From Lepas anatifera (taxonomy: Eukaryota > Arthropoda > Thecostraca > Lepadidae), in contig JAOTON010001073.1 in the NCBI GenBank assembly GCA_034440635.1, forward strand, positions 541,001 through 605,000: a stretch of 64,000 nucleotides of DNA. The letters run 5' to 3'. Positions 11,250 through 24,369 of this stretch are shown in pieces. The number at the start of each line of letters is the position of its first letter. Position 1 is the first letter of the stretch. A program made the translations under genes and the position numbers. The notes under the pieces were generated by a model. That model saw only the letters and a program-made list of their open reading frames with translations, ran no database searches and had not been told where the DNA came from.

Positions 11250-12169
11250 TTAAGCCTTGCCCCACCGGGGAGCATCAATGATTTTCAACCCTAAGTTTTT
11301 TTCGGGATAGCAGAAAAATGACGAGACGCAGCACCGACGGTCAGACGGTTTTATCTCTCACCCCCTCATTTTCCCACCACCCCTGACATTGTTTACCCCG
11401 GGTCACCCAAGGTCAGGTCACCAGGCAAGGCCAACTATGGTCACTCCAGGGTATACAAGGCGTATATCCGGGATTTTTTAGGTCACTAGGTGACCTTTTC
11501 CATCGAAAAAGCATGGGGAAAAGCTGTCTTATGATCTAAAAGTCACAAAAACGACACAAAAACGATTGCAAATGCTCAGCGTGCTTAGAAAAACGGTCTT
11601 GGACACCCTTTCACGGATCCCGGGGGCCATATTTGCCGTTTGACCTCTCCAAGGTCATCCAAGATCACCAGGGGTCAAAAACAGTATTTTGAAGATAACT
11701 TTTGACCTAATTAAGCTAGAGCACTGAATCAAACATCATCGTGTATGTCTCGTCACTGGCGTTCATTTGATATACAGCAAGGTCACTTAATGACCTTTCG
11801 TGACCTCAGGTCAGATTAGGTCACGATGTTACCTCTGGAGGTCAAACTACTGGTGGGAGATCATTAAATTTCACATAACGGAAAAAGGTCTGACATTTTC
11901 CTACCAAATTTATGCCACCAGATCTTAATCGCTCTATTGGCTTACGAGTTAGTGAAGATAGTCTATCGTGACCTAACTTGACCTCTGGAGGTTAAACCAT
12001 TGACCTGAGCACTCAAACATGCAGGCTAATTTCTTATTGAATTCACGCGAACTTTCTAATGCACTTTGCAGATTTGTGCTAACCCGCATATTTTTGGAGT
12101 TAGAGTGGAGGCCATCGATGGCCCCGGTGGGGGAAGGTGGCGCCGGACCCGCGGTGGGGTGCGGCTTAA
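11250..12169 (+). mobile_element. TTAA-bounded element, GGTCA-rich family A, copy 2
   Basis: Same order of blocks as 3308-4339: TTAAGCCTTGCCCCACCGGG start, CAGAAAAATGACGAG head, repeated AAGGTCAGGTCACC words, and a GGCCATCGATGGCCCC-type end closing with TTAA. It is about 110 bp shorter and has lost one copy of the left subterminal palindrome. It sits about 77 bp after the family D element. Confidence 0.8.
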
Positions 12170-12514
12170 AAACATTTTAAATCTCTTGAAACAAAAATAT
12201 GCATAATTTCATCCATTCTGAGGCCAGATCAATACCAAGTCACCAGGGTTCACCAAGGTTGTCTATAACTTTTGAGCGAAACGATGCAGTTTTAAAATTG
12301 GTATCGTGAGTAATGAACATGACTCAAGGATGTAAATGGCTGCAAAGATCATGACATTGAAACATAATTATCTGACTTTTATCTTTGTTGAAGGTAACCA
12401 GATCATCAGATCCGAAACGTACAAAATCTGATATTCTTCGGTAGAACAGCCCAATGAAATTTTTACACATCATTGTGCAAACATTCGTTTGGCACTTTGC
12501 TGATACACTGGACA

Positions 12515-13103
12515 ATAACACGCGCCCGTACGGAGGGCGAGGTTAACCCACTTAACTTTGTTTTGCAGCTAGCCAAAACGGTGGAGTGGGCGCCACCGTG
12601 CCAGGTATGCTGTTACCTGTTCTTTTTGCAACTTCTGGCAACATTTTAAGTCCGGGTATTTAGTTCGGGTATATCAGGTGGTTCAACAGTCCAGGTCAAG
12701 TGACATAACCTGAAAATTATAGAGTGCCTGCAGTAAGATCAGACTTGTTATTTTGATTCGAGATTCAAATCCCATAATAAGGTCATCTTCTTTATATCGA
12801 TGACCTTGGGTCAGTCCACGGTCATGACCACCAATTAAAAATGCATGGGGACATTTTTCTAAAGTTGATAACTTTGCAGATAATCTAGATAGACCACTTA
12901 TTTTGACGCCCAGTGGCTTCAAAAGCGACCTGACCAAAACATTGTCCATCAAATTTTTGGTATATATCAAGACGGGCTATCTAACCCTTATGCTTTTCTT
13001 TTCACTACCTAACATTGTGCAGTCGCTAAGATCATGGGGAGCTGGGGGTACCTATCCCTCCGGATTGGCGAAAGTAGCGCGCAACCCCGTACCGGCGCGT
13101 TAA
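12515..13103 (+). mobile_element. TTAA-type element related to the GGTCA-rich families
   Basis: Left end AACACGCGCCCGTACGG after an ATAA (decayed TTAA). The right end is the complement of AACGCGCCGGTACGG before TTAA at 13100. A CCAAAACGGTGGAG head near 12573 and TGACC/GGTCA words inside match the other members. A short derivative. Confidence 0.6.
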
Positions 13104-15362
13104 AGAAACGTCCTAACTTTCGAAATGTGGCAGCTCCGTTACCTGGAGCGCCTGCAGGTAAATAAGAGCATCGTTCCCGATCTGAATGCCGTGGAGTCAT
13201 TCTGCAACTGCAGTTGCCTGCCACCAGCCGCCTGCAGCAGCCGGACCGGCGCGCCGGACTCATCTGCCCGTGCTATCGATATGGGTCATAGAGAGATCCA
13301 GCCTCGGCCCGGCCGGCGCCTGGAATGCGAACACAGTGTTGTCTGTGACGTCACTGGACGCGTGACGTCATGGATGGTTTCGACGTGCCGGCAAGTTTAA
13401 ATGGGGTTTGCGTGCGGTGTTTGAATGTAGCGTAAATGGTGTTGCAAGCAGCTTTGTTGCATCGACTCCAGTTTTGTTTTAGAGTTGAGCCGACTGCGTC
13501 TGCATCTGGGATAAGTCGAGCCGAGTCACCAGCTCAACAGCTCTCGAGGTAAATTAGAATCAATCAGTTACAAGATCTCGGTCAGTGTTAAGTCGAGTCA
13601 GAAAGTAAGGGTCATCAGCATGCATGGCTGCAAGAATATTTTCCTGTATGGTCAAAATGCTCACGCGAATACTGCGAGGGGTTAAAATCAAAGCGAGAAC
13701 GAAATGTGAAAATGTAGATTATCGGTGGAGGAGAGAGAGAGAGAGAGAGAGGGGGAGAGGGGGGGAGAGAGAGAGAAGAGATGAAAGTTTTCCTTGTTCA
13801 TTAAACATAAACGGCTTTTTACCAGTCCTTTAAAATGAGCGTAACGTCGCCACTGATGATACACGCATGCTCTTCACGCCGGAATCCACTAGCTGTAAAA
13901 CGAAAACATTCAGATCTGAAAAGCTGGGCACAGCAGGTTAGCATATTTACTGTCCGTCGCAGTCAGATGTGCCCCATCAAGGAGGGTGACACCGTGGCAT
14001 GGCTGACATCACTGTAATGCCTAAGCTCATCATCATCATCATATTTGTTTTTGGGCGGCCCGACTTCCATGGTCATTTTGCGCCCATATCAAACGTAAGG
14101 TATACAACGCAATTCAGGAGATGATGCATAGCAGATCATTCTGAGGCAATAGCCTCATTGAGATTCTATGATAGGTGCAGAAAACAGAATGTGGGTTCAG
14201 AAGATAAAAAGGGCGTAGCCCTCACACTCACATGCAGAAAAAACAAAGTACAAGCTATTACGTAGGGGAGTAAATCACATTGAATCCGACTTTCTTCAGG
14301 TAGAACATAATGCTCGTGATTTCGACGGACGGATCCCCCCAGCGAAATGCCTAAGCTCGTACCCAGAGCAAAATCTTAGGGGATGCAAAATCGGGGACAA
14401 ACACTAGCTGACGAGTGAGGATGACTATGCCTCAAAGCTCGGGAAATTACTATACCTTCAGTATAAGGGGGTGCACTGGGCTCACATTGAACACATACTA
14501 TGGTAGCTGAATTAAAAGTAATGGTGGTTTTATTCTTGCAAACTCATTTCCCTTCAACCCAGAAAGATGACAATCAGAATTGAGGAGATAACTGTTATCA
14601 TAGATGTTCAGTTCTCGAGCTTACGTTGTGCCCAGCTTACTTTTTATCGTTATTATGGCACTTATGTTCTATGGAAATTATGGGAGATATACCCTAATCA
14701 GAAAGGTAGAAATCCGTGGCATCAGCAGATCCCAGATGAAACTGAGAAGCTACTTTCAAATGATGGCTCGGGTGACCACTGCGGTCGAAATTCCATGAAA
14801 CCGAGCTCAGGACCATGAAGCATAACTTTCAAGTAGTTTGAGGGATTTCTCGACGGATGTGGCTGCTACTCGGGTTCTGGTAGAGTGCGCGCCATTTCAG
14901 CTGAGGGATCTCAGTGCGACCAACAAAACGATGGTGGAAGAGAAACGCTGCTAAAATGACTGTTTCCAGCTTTGTGACAAATGCCAGAAGGCATGCAATG
15001 CCACTGGTGCCATAGTTGTGTGAGCAGGAGTTCGAATAATGCATACATGAATGCCCAATGTCGAGAAATCTGTTCCCTGAGTACATAAAGTCATCAACCA
15101 TGCCATATGACGCCCTTCTCTTCTAGCCTTCATTACATCACTCGTTTGTTTCATAAATATGGATTTCGTGTCGCATAGTGTGGGTTTCCTAGCAACAAAA
15201 CAAAATTTCCTTGCAAAAATGGAAGGAGGCTTTCGTTTTCAGGCAGTAGGTATGGCGCTAAGCTTCTATTCTGCTCACTTTTTCACGGAAATGTAGGACA
15301 TTTGTTCTAGATAGAGCCTCTCACCGCCATGACTGTGACTGAATGGACTGACTGAGACATAT
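13104..15362. other. no gene seen
   Basis: It holds a GC-rich block (13110-13340), a GA microsatellite, a short TCA repeat near 14022 and small frames without domains (e.g. 83 codons at 14567). Confidence 0.55.
13727..13780. repeat. (GA)n microsatellite, interrupted
   Basis: A GAGAGA tract with internal GGGGG interruptions, about 50 bp. Confidence 0.95.
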
Positions 15363-15770
15363 TTAACACGCGCATGACGGGGTCTGCACCCATACGGGCG
15401 GCCCCCTAGATCTCGAGAACCACGGTGGTAGCGAAAACGGTAACGGCGTTGGGCTGCCCATCACTCTCCATCGAAAACATTTGAACCATTTTTGTGGTCC
15501 ATTTAGTCACGGGTCAAACATGCCCGTCATAGGGCTAAATGTAAATTCGTTTGGCATTACATCTGAAAGTAGATAGAGCAAAACGACTTAAACCATATGA
15601 ATCCTCTTAAGCCGAATCGATGATATATAATTTGACCTGCTAGGTCAATCAGGATTTGACCTGACCTGGTGTAAGGTCATTATATAATGATATCATTAAC
15701 GAAGCAGGCGAGTCTAATGCGCTAAAATAAATGCTCTATCCCATCCATTGACGGGCCCCCCGTATGTTAA
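15363..15770 (-). mobile_element. short internally deleted TTAA element, GGTCA-rich family C
   Basis: The left TTAACACGCGCATGACGGGG end and following 300 bases match 50908-51300 closely (GAACCACGGTGGTAGCGAAA, CATGCCCGTCATAGGG and the GCGAGTCTAATGCGCTAAAA block). It then jumps to a CGGGGGGCC-type end before TTAA at 15767. About 340 bp are missing relative to the longer copy. The right boundary is less certain. Confidence 0.6.
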
Positions 15771-18700
15771 CCACTGGCAGCGTTTGCCTGGCGTTTTTTT
15801 CTGAGTCTCTGACACTGAGCTGACCTGAATGGTGGTGCTCTTCTTACATGCTTCTACTCAATGCTTCGCCCCTGGACCTGATAAGTGATTGCAATACCCA
15901 TTTGTTCTAGCCACACATATGTTCGAACCCATAGTTATTTTGTGCAAACGGGAGAACTTTAGTCACACTATAGAAGCCCCACTAGCATTGAAAGCAGACG
16001 TATTGAATTTTTATTGAAATATAAGTCCCAGCATTTTAAAGCCACCAGAGCCCATCAGCACAGTTTCTACGGCATCAGTAAGCCGCTGACGATCCACGAC
16101 GCGGGATATTGGGCCGCCAGTGGACTCCTCTTTGCGGAGAGTCGGCCCACTATGCCGCGTAACACGCTCCCTCCTCATCTGCTGCCGAGCTGAGAAGATT
16201 GCCTGCGGTCTGCGGCCGTCTACCCTGGATCTGTGACCCACCGCAAATGCGACAACTAGCCGCAGACTCGGCTGGACCGGCGGCAGCGGCCGAAGCAGGC
16301 GGTCAGCGGCAGCCGCGGCGGCCGACGCTATCGTCGACGGCGACGCCGAGGCGGCCGACGGTGGTCGTTTGCCGGGGTCAATCGTCACACCCCACTGTTC
16401 CGGTGTCTTAATTGCTAGTTTGGAGAAGGCTCTAGCTCTCTAAAGTCTTAACGAGACTGGTTGCACTCAAGCATGCAGTGATGGGCCAATAGTGGAGACC
16501 ACTATGGGTTTTCATTAGATATGTCGCCTCGATTTTTTCTTCTGTGGAGTGGGCAAGCTCAAGTATGTCCTGTGTTCTAAGCTTTTTTGGAATCCATCCA
16601 CCGAAAAATATGGCATCAAACCAGTCGAGTTGTAGCATTTTATCATTTCCTATTTATTCTATTGCTTTTCTTGATGCCCTCATGCCAATACATCTAGTTC
16701 AATTTTTTAATCATAATGTGCGTTTTCTCCTGACAATCAGCTCGAGGTTTAGCGTCAATAAGTTCCTTAGCGCCTCCCTCCATCTGTACCTTCAAGTGAT
16801 TCTCCGTGCAGCGGCTTTGGCGGCGTGGTCGTTTCGTTACATCCTATGCGGCACAAGTACCAATAAACTTTTCTCAATGTGCTGACCTGATTGAACGTTT
16901 TAACTTTTCCGTCCTCTTGGATTTAGATAGCGCTTTAAGAGTTGGGCTGTGATTAGAATGAACGGGTGAAACAGCCGTTAGCACAAGAGGCGGCTCCTCA
17001 TCTTAGGGTATACCCAAGATAAGAAGCTGCCTCCTATGGCCTACATGCATTTTGTGATTGTTTCAAATAGTGGACTGAATCTTAACGTTTTTCAACCTTA
17101 TCGTTTTTGGCAAGAACAACTGACCATATTTACTCTTATTCCTTTGGTTATGACCAGTCTAATACGGTAAAAGAAATGTAAACAGATTTCGGGCAGTGTC
17201 ACTTATCGCTAAGCAAAACAAGGTATGAAAATGCACTGATAGAACTCCCCAAGCCAGCGCAGATTACGTATTTTTTAGCTGCGAATGAAATCTCTGGAAG
17301 TGAAATTGACGCCGATTTTTCCGCCTGTTGAATTCAACTCTTCGGCAGAAATTATCGCCTGCAGTGATCTGACGTGTAGGAATCGGAGCGGGCCTGCAGG
17401 CGGCGGCGTTTCCACCGCTCTGCAGCCGGTCACGGCGGCTGGCGCAGCGCCAGCAGAGCTGGGTCGTGACGATGCTGCTGCTGCTGCTGACCTACTGTCA
17501 CCATGACCTTCCTGCTGCCTCAGCAAGGCCGCCAGCGGCTACCGGCCGTGCCGCCAAACACATGCAAATATTCGCCCAGTAACCGACACGGCTGGAAGAA
17601 ACCAGGAACAGCCATCAATGCGAGCTGGGTTTTAAGGGAGCATCGGCCGCAAATGGTTATAGAGTGCCTGGTCTAATTACATAAACTGGAGCTGTGACTT
17701 AATGAGTATATAAAAAACTGTCTCGAATTGTGACAGGTATAAGGGACTCTGCAACATCAAAGAAAACACGGATATGAGAACGGTGTTGATTTTGGCGCGG
17801 TGTTCCAGACTTCATTCGTTCCGGGGCCGATGTGGCATTACTCCATGGAGACCACAGCTTGTTCGGCTTCGGTGCCCTCTTATTAGCCTTGGTTGTAGAA
17901 CGGAGCGCAAAGGGCCAATATATTCAGCACTCGGGCGACTTTACGATCTGTCTTCTACTAAAACCTGCCGCCGGTTTCTGATTAAAGGCGGGCTCCTCAG
18001 CGGTGCAAGGGCGTCTTTTGATGCACCCTGGGCTATAGCCGTACACAAATCATCACTCCTTCATACACTTTCCTCCTTTGAATGCTTGGAGAGAGGATGG
18101 ACGCTAATCGGAGAAGAGGCTCTGTTTCTTGGCGGCTGTTAATCATAATAAGTGACAGTTTAACAGTGCAATTTAATATACCGACTTGTACTTTATTTGT
18201 GTATGTAGTCCCAATAGCCCACTTCTATCGGGCTTCTGGCTTAGCTACTCAACATTGTATAACTGGTGCCCAAGGTTTTGAGTTTTTATAAGCGAGCACC
18301 TGCATGCCACTACTTCTGCTCTGCTTGTATTCGCCCGGGGAGCCCGTGACAGATCTTGAGGAATTAAACACATCATGGCAGATATCGCACGTTTCCAGTC
18401 CCTATAGAAACAGGGAATAATGTGTAGATATTTAGGATTTTATAACAGCGGTGGCATGAAATATTTACATCTGTCTAATACAGCCATTTCTGGCCCTGTC
18501 CACGTGCACATCAGAGGGGTGCTCAGGGCAGGTATGCTCAGAGCTGGATCTAGGCCGATGGTTTGGGGAGGAGGGAGAGGCAACGCCGCCAGAAATCTTA
18601 AACAATGTATTTGTAATGAAAATGGGCACATATTCAGGGGTTGGAGGAAATGCCTTTTACCTTTCCCCCTGGATATGGTATCCCCCCCCTGAGAATGCAG

Positions 18701-19415
18701 TAGGTAATTGCATGCACATTCATGCATAACAAGCATGCAAAAGCGGCGACAAAACCTGCCCGGAGCCAGGATCCGCGATCTGCGCATCCGCAGTGAGTTC
18801 TTGTGCATGTAGGCCACCAGGCCGGGCCAGCGGCATCACCGCCGCCGACTGCGCCTGCCATCTCTTCTTGTTGCGATGCGGCACGCGCGCAAGGGATGGG
18901 GTTGTGCAATGGCGGACTGAGGACCAACCACGAGGGGAGCAGCATACACACTTGAAGTTTCAAATCTGAGGCAGTTATGACTGATTAAAGATGCGTTTGG
19001 TTGCTAAAGGATCTCCCGCCTTTCATCGCAGGCCCAAATGTGATATTGCGAACTCACGAAGGAACAAACAGCAGCGACCCGTTTCCCACGGAAGTGAAGT
19101 GTGCGTGGTCAGCGGGAGAGAAGCGTGGTGAAAGGATAATGCCAGGTGGACTTCCGCCAGTGGGAAACAGCACCGGAGTCTCAGGGGATGGACATTGGTA
19201 TGGATTTATAGGTATGTCGCGGTGCCCGTTCACCAGTAGCGTAACGCCGAAGTCCTGTCAAATTTTCCTTCATATTTTCGTGGATTGTCATCTTATGGAC
19301 TTGAGAATTATGTTGAACACTTGATCAGGCCTGAAGGACGCCTATATAACACGCTTTTTTACAGTTACCTTTTGATGAGGTAATTGTCGACACGGATGGA
19401 AGTTCGGACACCCGC
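15771..19415. other. no gene seen; GC-rich islands at 16060-16410 and 17370-17540
   Basis: Open frames up to 125 codons occur on both strands in the GC-rich islands but show only Ala/Arg/Pro-rich translations. A segment at 18540-18690 resembles the hAT-like repeat at 54550-54705 in reverse (GGAGGAAATGCCTTTT block). Nothing here supports a gene. Confidence 0.55.
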
Positions 19416-19639
19416 AATCATTAAAAATCGGGAGTGGGTGACTTAGTGGACAACATCCTTGTCTTCTAAGCCATCGCTTAGAAGACAGGGATGTTGGAAG
19501 ACAAGCCCTGGCTGAGTCTCTCAATAAGTCGATCTGATCCCCAAAAGTCCCTCCAAACAGGGTAAGAGTTGGCGACGCCGTATGCTCTTGTCAGTTGGTG
19601 CGTCGTTAAACCCCAACAATTGTTTAATCATTAAAAATC
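19416..19639 (+). mobile_element. tRNA-derived SINE with 14-bp target duplication and palindromic head
   Basis: Flanked by perfect direct repeats AATCATTAAAAATC at 19416-19429 and 19626-19639. The element body (19430-19625) shares GACTTAGTGGA, CAATAAGTCGATCTGATCCC, GAGAGTTGGCGACGC-like and GGTGCGTCGTTAAACCCC words with 50695-50870. The tRNA-like head lacks box B: at that place lies the inverted copy (19477-19496) of 19451-19470, giving a 20-bp stem (19 of 20 paired) with a 6-base loop. Confidence 0.85.
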
Positions 19640-22333
19640 CACGCCCATGGAGACAGAAATGGATGTAAGGAATGCGCTGACCCTAGGACGTGCAACCGGA
19701 AGCACTGATGATTCTTCATGGCAACCATTACCCTTCTTGGTCGCTTAAGCTCATTATTCATTAGTCAGTAAAGAACGCGAATACCTGCATTGAGTTATCA
19801 TTATTCCTACATTCGAGTTCGAAGCAGGCTATGAAGCGTGAAAACACTAAGACTTTACCTAAACCCAATATCGGCTGATGCAAAAGTCCATTTGCTTGAA
19901 TGATTTTTTTATAATTTCGTTGTAAAAACCTAAACTGAATGGGCCATTAGGCATAGGTCAACCTTGTATTATGCCCAATGAAACAGCGCAATTTAAATTG
20001 TCGCTGGAATTGCATGGCAGTGCTGTGGGAGGCAAAACTTCACAAACATCCAGATGCTGCTTCGGACACAAAGCCTGATCCGGCACCAGTTCTGGTATCA
20101 AGGTAAGCCCCGTCACCGGATTCCTTACATACACTAATAAGCATTACTCCAAAATCAGTTCTATTTCGGCGTTACAAAAATAGTGAGCATGGTTCACACC
20201 AACCCATCCAGCCGGCTGCCATGAGAGCGTCTGAGAGAATCCTGCTGAAAATTTCACTTCCGGTAATACTTCTCCTGGCATCGCATGACAGACAGTCGCG
20301 AGTATCTGACATGTCAGGCACGTTACTCCGAGAGCCGTCAGGTCAACACTGGTCAACTGGGAGATCTGAGGCGTCGCTGATATCTATGGCTGCTGGAAAC
20401 GGCTGGAACGCCTGGCTACATTAATTCAGTCTCACTGAACACCAACAATGGGGTCGTCGGAATTGGTTCAACTCCACTGATACCCGAGCGGCAGGACGGC
20501 TGTAGTCCGGAACTTGGCTCTGAGGAATTCGGAGAAAGGGCTATTCAAAGTGAACAATGTCTGTGGACATAGATGAAGGAACGGGGGAGGGGGCGAGGGG
20601 AGTATGGGGTCATGCCCCCTCCCATTGCCTAACGGTGTGGTATGGAAGAAAATTTGTCAACTATATACTCTGGTGCCCCTACATTCGAGATGGTAAGTGA
20701 AAGCTGCCTTCAACTTTTTTGACAGCTCATTGTTGTTCTCTGACAAATCCGGTGAAATCGCACTGTTAGTCTTGTCGCGATAAGTGAGTGCGCTATCAAT
20801 TTACATATGTATTACATATGTACACATATGTATACATATTACATATGTACACATATGTATACATATTACATATGTATTCTATATGGAACACGCTCTAAAT
20901 AATCAACCCTAAAAAAGAGTTGCTACCTCCCCCTTCTCTAAATGGTAGGCTGGATATGCCCCTGACGCTTGTGAAGATAAAGGTAAAGCTGCTGGTGCTC
21001 ATGTCTTCCTTGGGCCTTTTTTACTACACTGTCTTCCAGAGTCTCTACTCCTCATATTTGTCATCGGACTATAGCAGGCAAGGCAGACGCCGGGCTGCGA
21101 GAGGAGCAGTAATGGGCCAGCCAGATCATTTCTCCGCGAAAACGACGCGGCCAGAGCGGGTGCCGGCGCGCGCGGTGTGTTTTAGAAAGCGGCGCGTCGG
21201 TGCCGGGGGCATCGCGCAGCTCCCATCTGCATACCCTGCTCTGCCGGAGTCGACACCGACCCGCTCAGAACTTCTCCGCCATTGCCCCCAGGGCACCAGC
21301 TGCAGAAATAACACGCCCGGCCGGCGCACAGTACGCAGAAACTGTTTAAACAGCCCCGTTCGGAGCTCAGTTCGTGAAGCGGCGCCAGTCAAAGTTACTG
21401 GTCATTAGTTCAGAGTGCTTCTTTGTGCTCAGGATTTAAGATGGAGGTGCTCCGCAAGCGTGTTAGTGCCATTGCAAGTCTGAAAGCTTAACATGTTAAT
21501 GGTGCGACACTGCAACCCTCATCTATACCCTGACAATGCTGAGCTAACCACTTAAGTTTGTGTGCTAATAATATGGGTTACGGAGCTCAACTGAAGCCCA
21601 ATATCTCACAGCTGAGTGTACCACTTATTCTTTTCACTCACGCCGCTCAGGGATTTTACTGTTCATGATATCAGGAAAACACATGTACAAATCTTTTCCA
21701 AACAAAAGCAATGAGTTTTCGGTAGCGTCAGATGTCCAGCCAGCCCAGTTTGAAGCTTATGTCATGTATTGTTTTGTACCCTGATGCCAGCGGGCATGGC
21801 GTGGATTTTTTTCGAAAAATGTTATGCAGGACCTAATCCTTTCTTAGATAATTATAAAATATTGCCTCAACATTGCTCTTGAAATAGTTAGCAGGTTTCC
21901 AATTGATTCTCCAGAAGCTTACGAAGCCATCCGTGTTGAATGATTAATTGGCTGTATATTTTATTGTTTCCGTGAGGTGGAGTGTCAAGTGCTCTTACTG
22001 TTCATTTTAATATTCTCTACTTTTACCATTTTATTATCCTACTGTGTCTTATTTTTACTAACATTCATCCATCTTGATATCTTGTTACGTACATGTCATG
22101 GTATATACTCACCATGATGTGTTATTCTTTCGACTTCAGTTATAACTGGGTGCCATACCTGCTGCTGATTATACTCAATACACAACATAATACAGTGCAC
22201 CTCTCTAGAGACCTGTTTAGTTTTCTGCAGGTGAAACACTCACGTCTCCTGTGTGAAATCGTGCAGCATGCTTGATCTAAGAGCTGCTTTATTTCTAGAG
22301 CAGAGGGGAGTGTCGGCATTCTTTTCTGAATAC
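19640..22333. other. no gene seen
   Basis: A GC-rich island at 21080-21390 has overlapping 162- and 88-codon frames on opposite strands, with Arg/Pro-rich translations and no domain. A tandem ACATATGT repeat is listed separately. Otherwise AT-rich. Confidence 0.55.
20814..20876. repeat. tandem 27-bp repeat of nested palindromes
   Basis: Two perfect 27-bp units (20814-20840 and 20841-20867), then a partial one. Each consists of ACATATGT and TATACATA words, so the array is self-complementary at several scales. It contains many CATATG E-box-like sites. Confidence 0.9.
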
Positions 22334-22341
22334 TCGTTATA

Positions 22342-22621
22342 CAAAGGCGGATCCAGGATTGCCGATGGGGGGCACCTTCTCGGGGGGGGGGCGCCATCCG
22401 GTCCGGGGCGCCACTTTGGACTGGCAAAACCTATCAGATGGGCGCAAAATCCTATCAGTGGGTGCCGATTTTCCCATCCTGGGGGGAGGGGGTGGGAACC
22501 GACATTGACATTTCAGGGGGGACGCCATCGACCTTTCAGGGTGGCGCTGTGACCATTTTAGGGGGCGCCGAGGGTCGATCGGGGGGCACGTGCCCCTCTT
22601 TCCCTCCTGGATCCGCCTATG
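22342..22621. mobile_element. hAT-type MITE, 280 bp, perfect 8-bp target duplication
   Basis: Inverted ends CAAAGGCGGATCCAGG and CCTGGATCCGCCTATG. Flanked by TCGTTATA at 22334-22341 and 22622-22629. The interior has GGGGGCGCCA-type words and GACCTTTCAG blocks shared with 24072-24312. There is no coding capacity. Confidence 0.85.
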
Positions 22622-22629
22622 TCGTTATA

Positions 22630-24063
22630 TGCTACGACAAAGGTATCTCTTATTAAATACGATATTGCAAATGAGATAAGAAAATGGAAGGGCAATTAAA
22701 CACATCTCTCGCATATGTGGTGGTAAAACTGCATAAGAGAAACGAAATACGCCGGTTTTTAAATTGAATCCTCTAGGTGTTCTGGGGTTACTCAAGCACA
22801 TCCATCTGAAGCAAATACAAACATGCACATTTTGTTTTTGTATTTTACCAGATTGCATTACCTTTATATTTGGTATGAATTCCCTTCAAACTAACTCAAT
22901 CGTTTCCAGAACAGCCTAGGTCAGACGCAAAGCAGCAGGGCATGCAATTCACAAGAGAACAAGAGAACCTTATCCTCAGCATCACGCCATCCTCGGGAAA
23001 GACAATGTGAACTGGATTTAATCAGGACTCCAGCTTTTATTCAATTTGTGCAGTGTAGCATATTTTTGCATGGGTGATCAAAGCTTTCCACAGCAGTCCA
23101 CTAGAAAACAAAATAATGTCAGGAGGTGATACGGGAAAATGACGAGTATGAAAATCAACTGGAGCAAAATATCGTGTGTTTGAATTCCCGAGGTACAGAG
23201 CGATGTTAAGTTAAAACTATTACCATTTTCTGCAGGGTTTTGTCTTTTTTAGAATATCCCCACAACTGCTCACACACTCCGATTCGTTTCACAGGCAGTA
23301 ACCTAATTCAAACACACTAGTTCCAGCTGATCATTGGCTGAAACCACGCGGCGGCATCTCCCACACCGCGCATTCATCCAGAGTACTTGCTGGTTGTGTG
23401 GTGATGGCGAAGTGACCTAAATACGATTACCCGGGCGGAGCGGGTAACGCTACCTCACCGCCCCCGGCATACAGCTGTCACTAGCCTGGACACTGGCGGC
23501 CTGCCTCCAGGGCACCATCTCCGGCCTAATTTACTATTTATTCGCCGCCGGAATTGTGATGCATGAGGCTGGAGCGCTGCCGAGCGGCGTATGTCGTAGC
23601 TTGGCTTTCATTAGCGGGGTGCCCAGGGAGCGGACCGGAGGGATGGGTGGCGAGCAGTGCTGCAGGGCTCTCCAGGTGCACCGTGGGTGGCCGCCGCAAC
23701 GCACGTGCGCTCCGGTTACTCCATAGATTACCCGTTATTGAGCCGGTTTTCAATGAGTTTCAATGAGGCAGCTGGTTGAGGGGAAATCACAGTGGAACCC
23801 TGTTCATACACAAACAAGCAGGCAAATAACAAGGAGCATCTCCTCTTCTCGACTGCAATAGTGGGCAATGATAAGATGATTTTTTCCTGAAGTTTTCATT
23901 GATAAGGGACATATTTCAGCCAACGTCTTTTCTACTGAATTCCAAAGTATGCACAATGATGGCTTCAAGTCCAGCGTGCTTGTCGGTTTTTAATAGGTTG
24001 TAAAAGTATGCATTTTGAAAGTTTTTAAAAAGGTTTTAGAAACATGTATTTTCAAAGAAATGC
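22630..24063. other. no gene seen
   Basis: AT-rich except for a GC-rich stretch at 23400-23720, which has overlapping short frames on both strands without domains. Confidence 0.55.
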
Positions 24064-24071
24064 GAAGAAGA

Positions 24072-24312
24072 CATAGGCGGATCCAGGATTGCCGATCGGA
24101 GGGGCACTTTCCCGAGGGGGCGCAATCCGGACCCGGGGGCGCCACTTATGACCGGCAAACCTATCAGGTGGGCGCCAAATCCTATTGGTGGGCGCTGGCT
24201 TTCGTATCCTGGGGAGGGGGTGGGAAGCGACATTTCGGGGGCGCCATCGACCTTTCAGAGGGGCACCGAGGGTCGATCGGGGGGCACGTCTTGCCCCCTG
24301 GATCCGCCTATG
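24072..24312. mobile_element. hAT-type MITE, 241 bp, same family as 22342-22621
   Basis: Ends CATAGGCGGATCCAGG and CCTGGATCCGCCTATG. The flanking 8-mers GAAGAAGA (24064-24071) and CAAGAAGA (24313-24320) match at seven of eight positions, fitting an old hAT target duplication. Confidence 0.8.
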
Positions 24313-24369
24313 CAAGAAGAATATAGAAGTTTGTATTTGCATTACCATCCACATTCGCAACATCACTAA

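Noticed and set aside
16432..16885. Possible transposase remnant on the minus strand
   Set aside because: On careful reading the frame has stop codons and no transposase motif; the opposite-strand frame is equally uninformative.
20920..21408. 162-codon + strand frame in a GC-rich island
   Set aside because: A competing open frame runs on the opposite strand, the composition is Arg/Pro-rich, and there is no domain; expected by chance where stops are rare.
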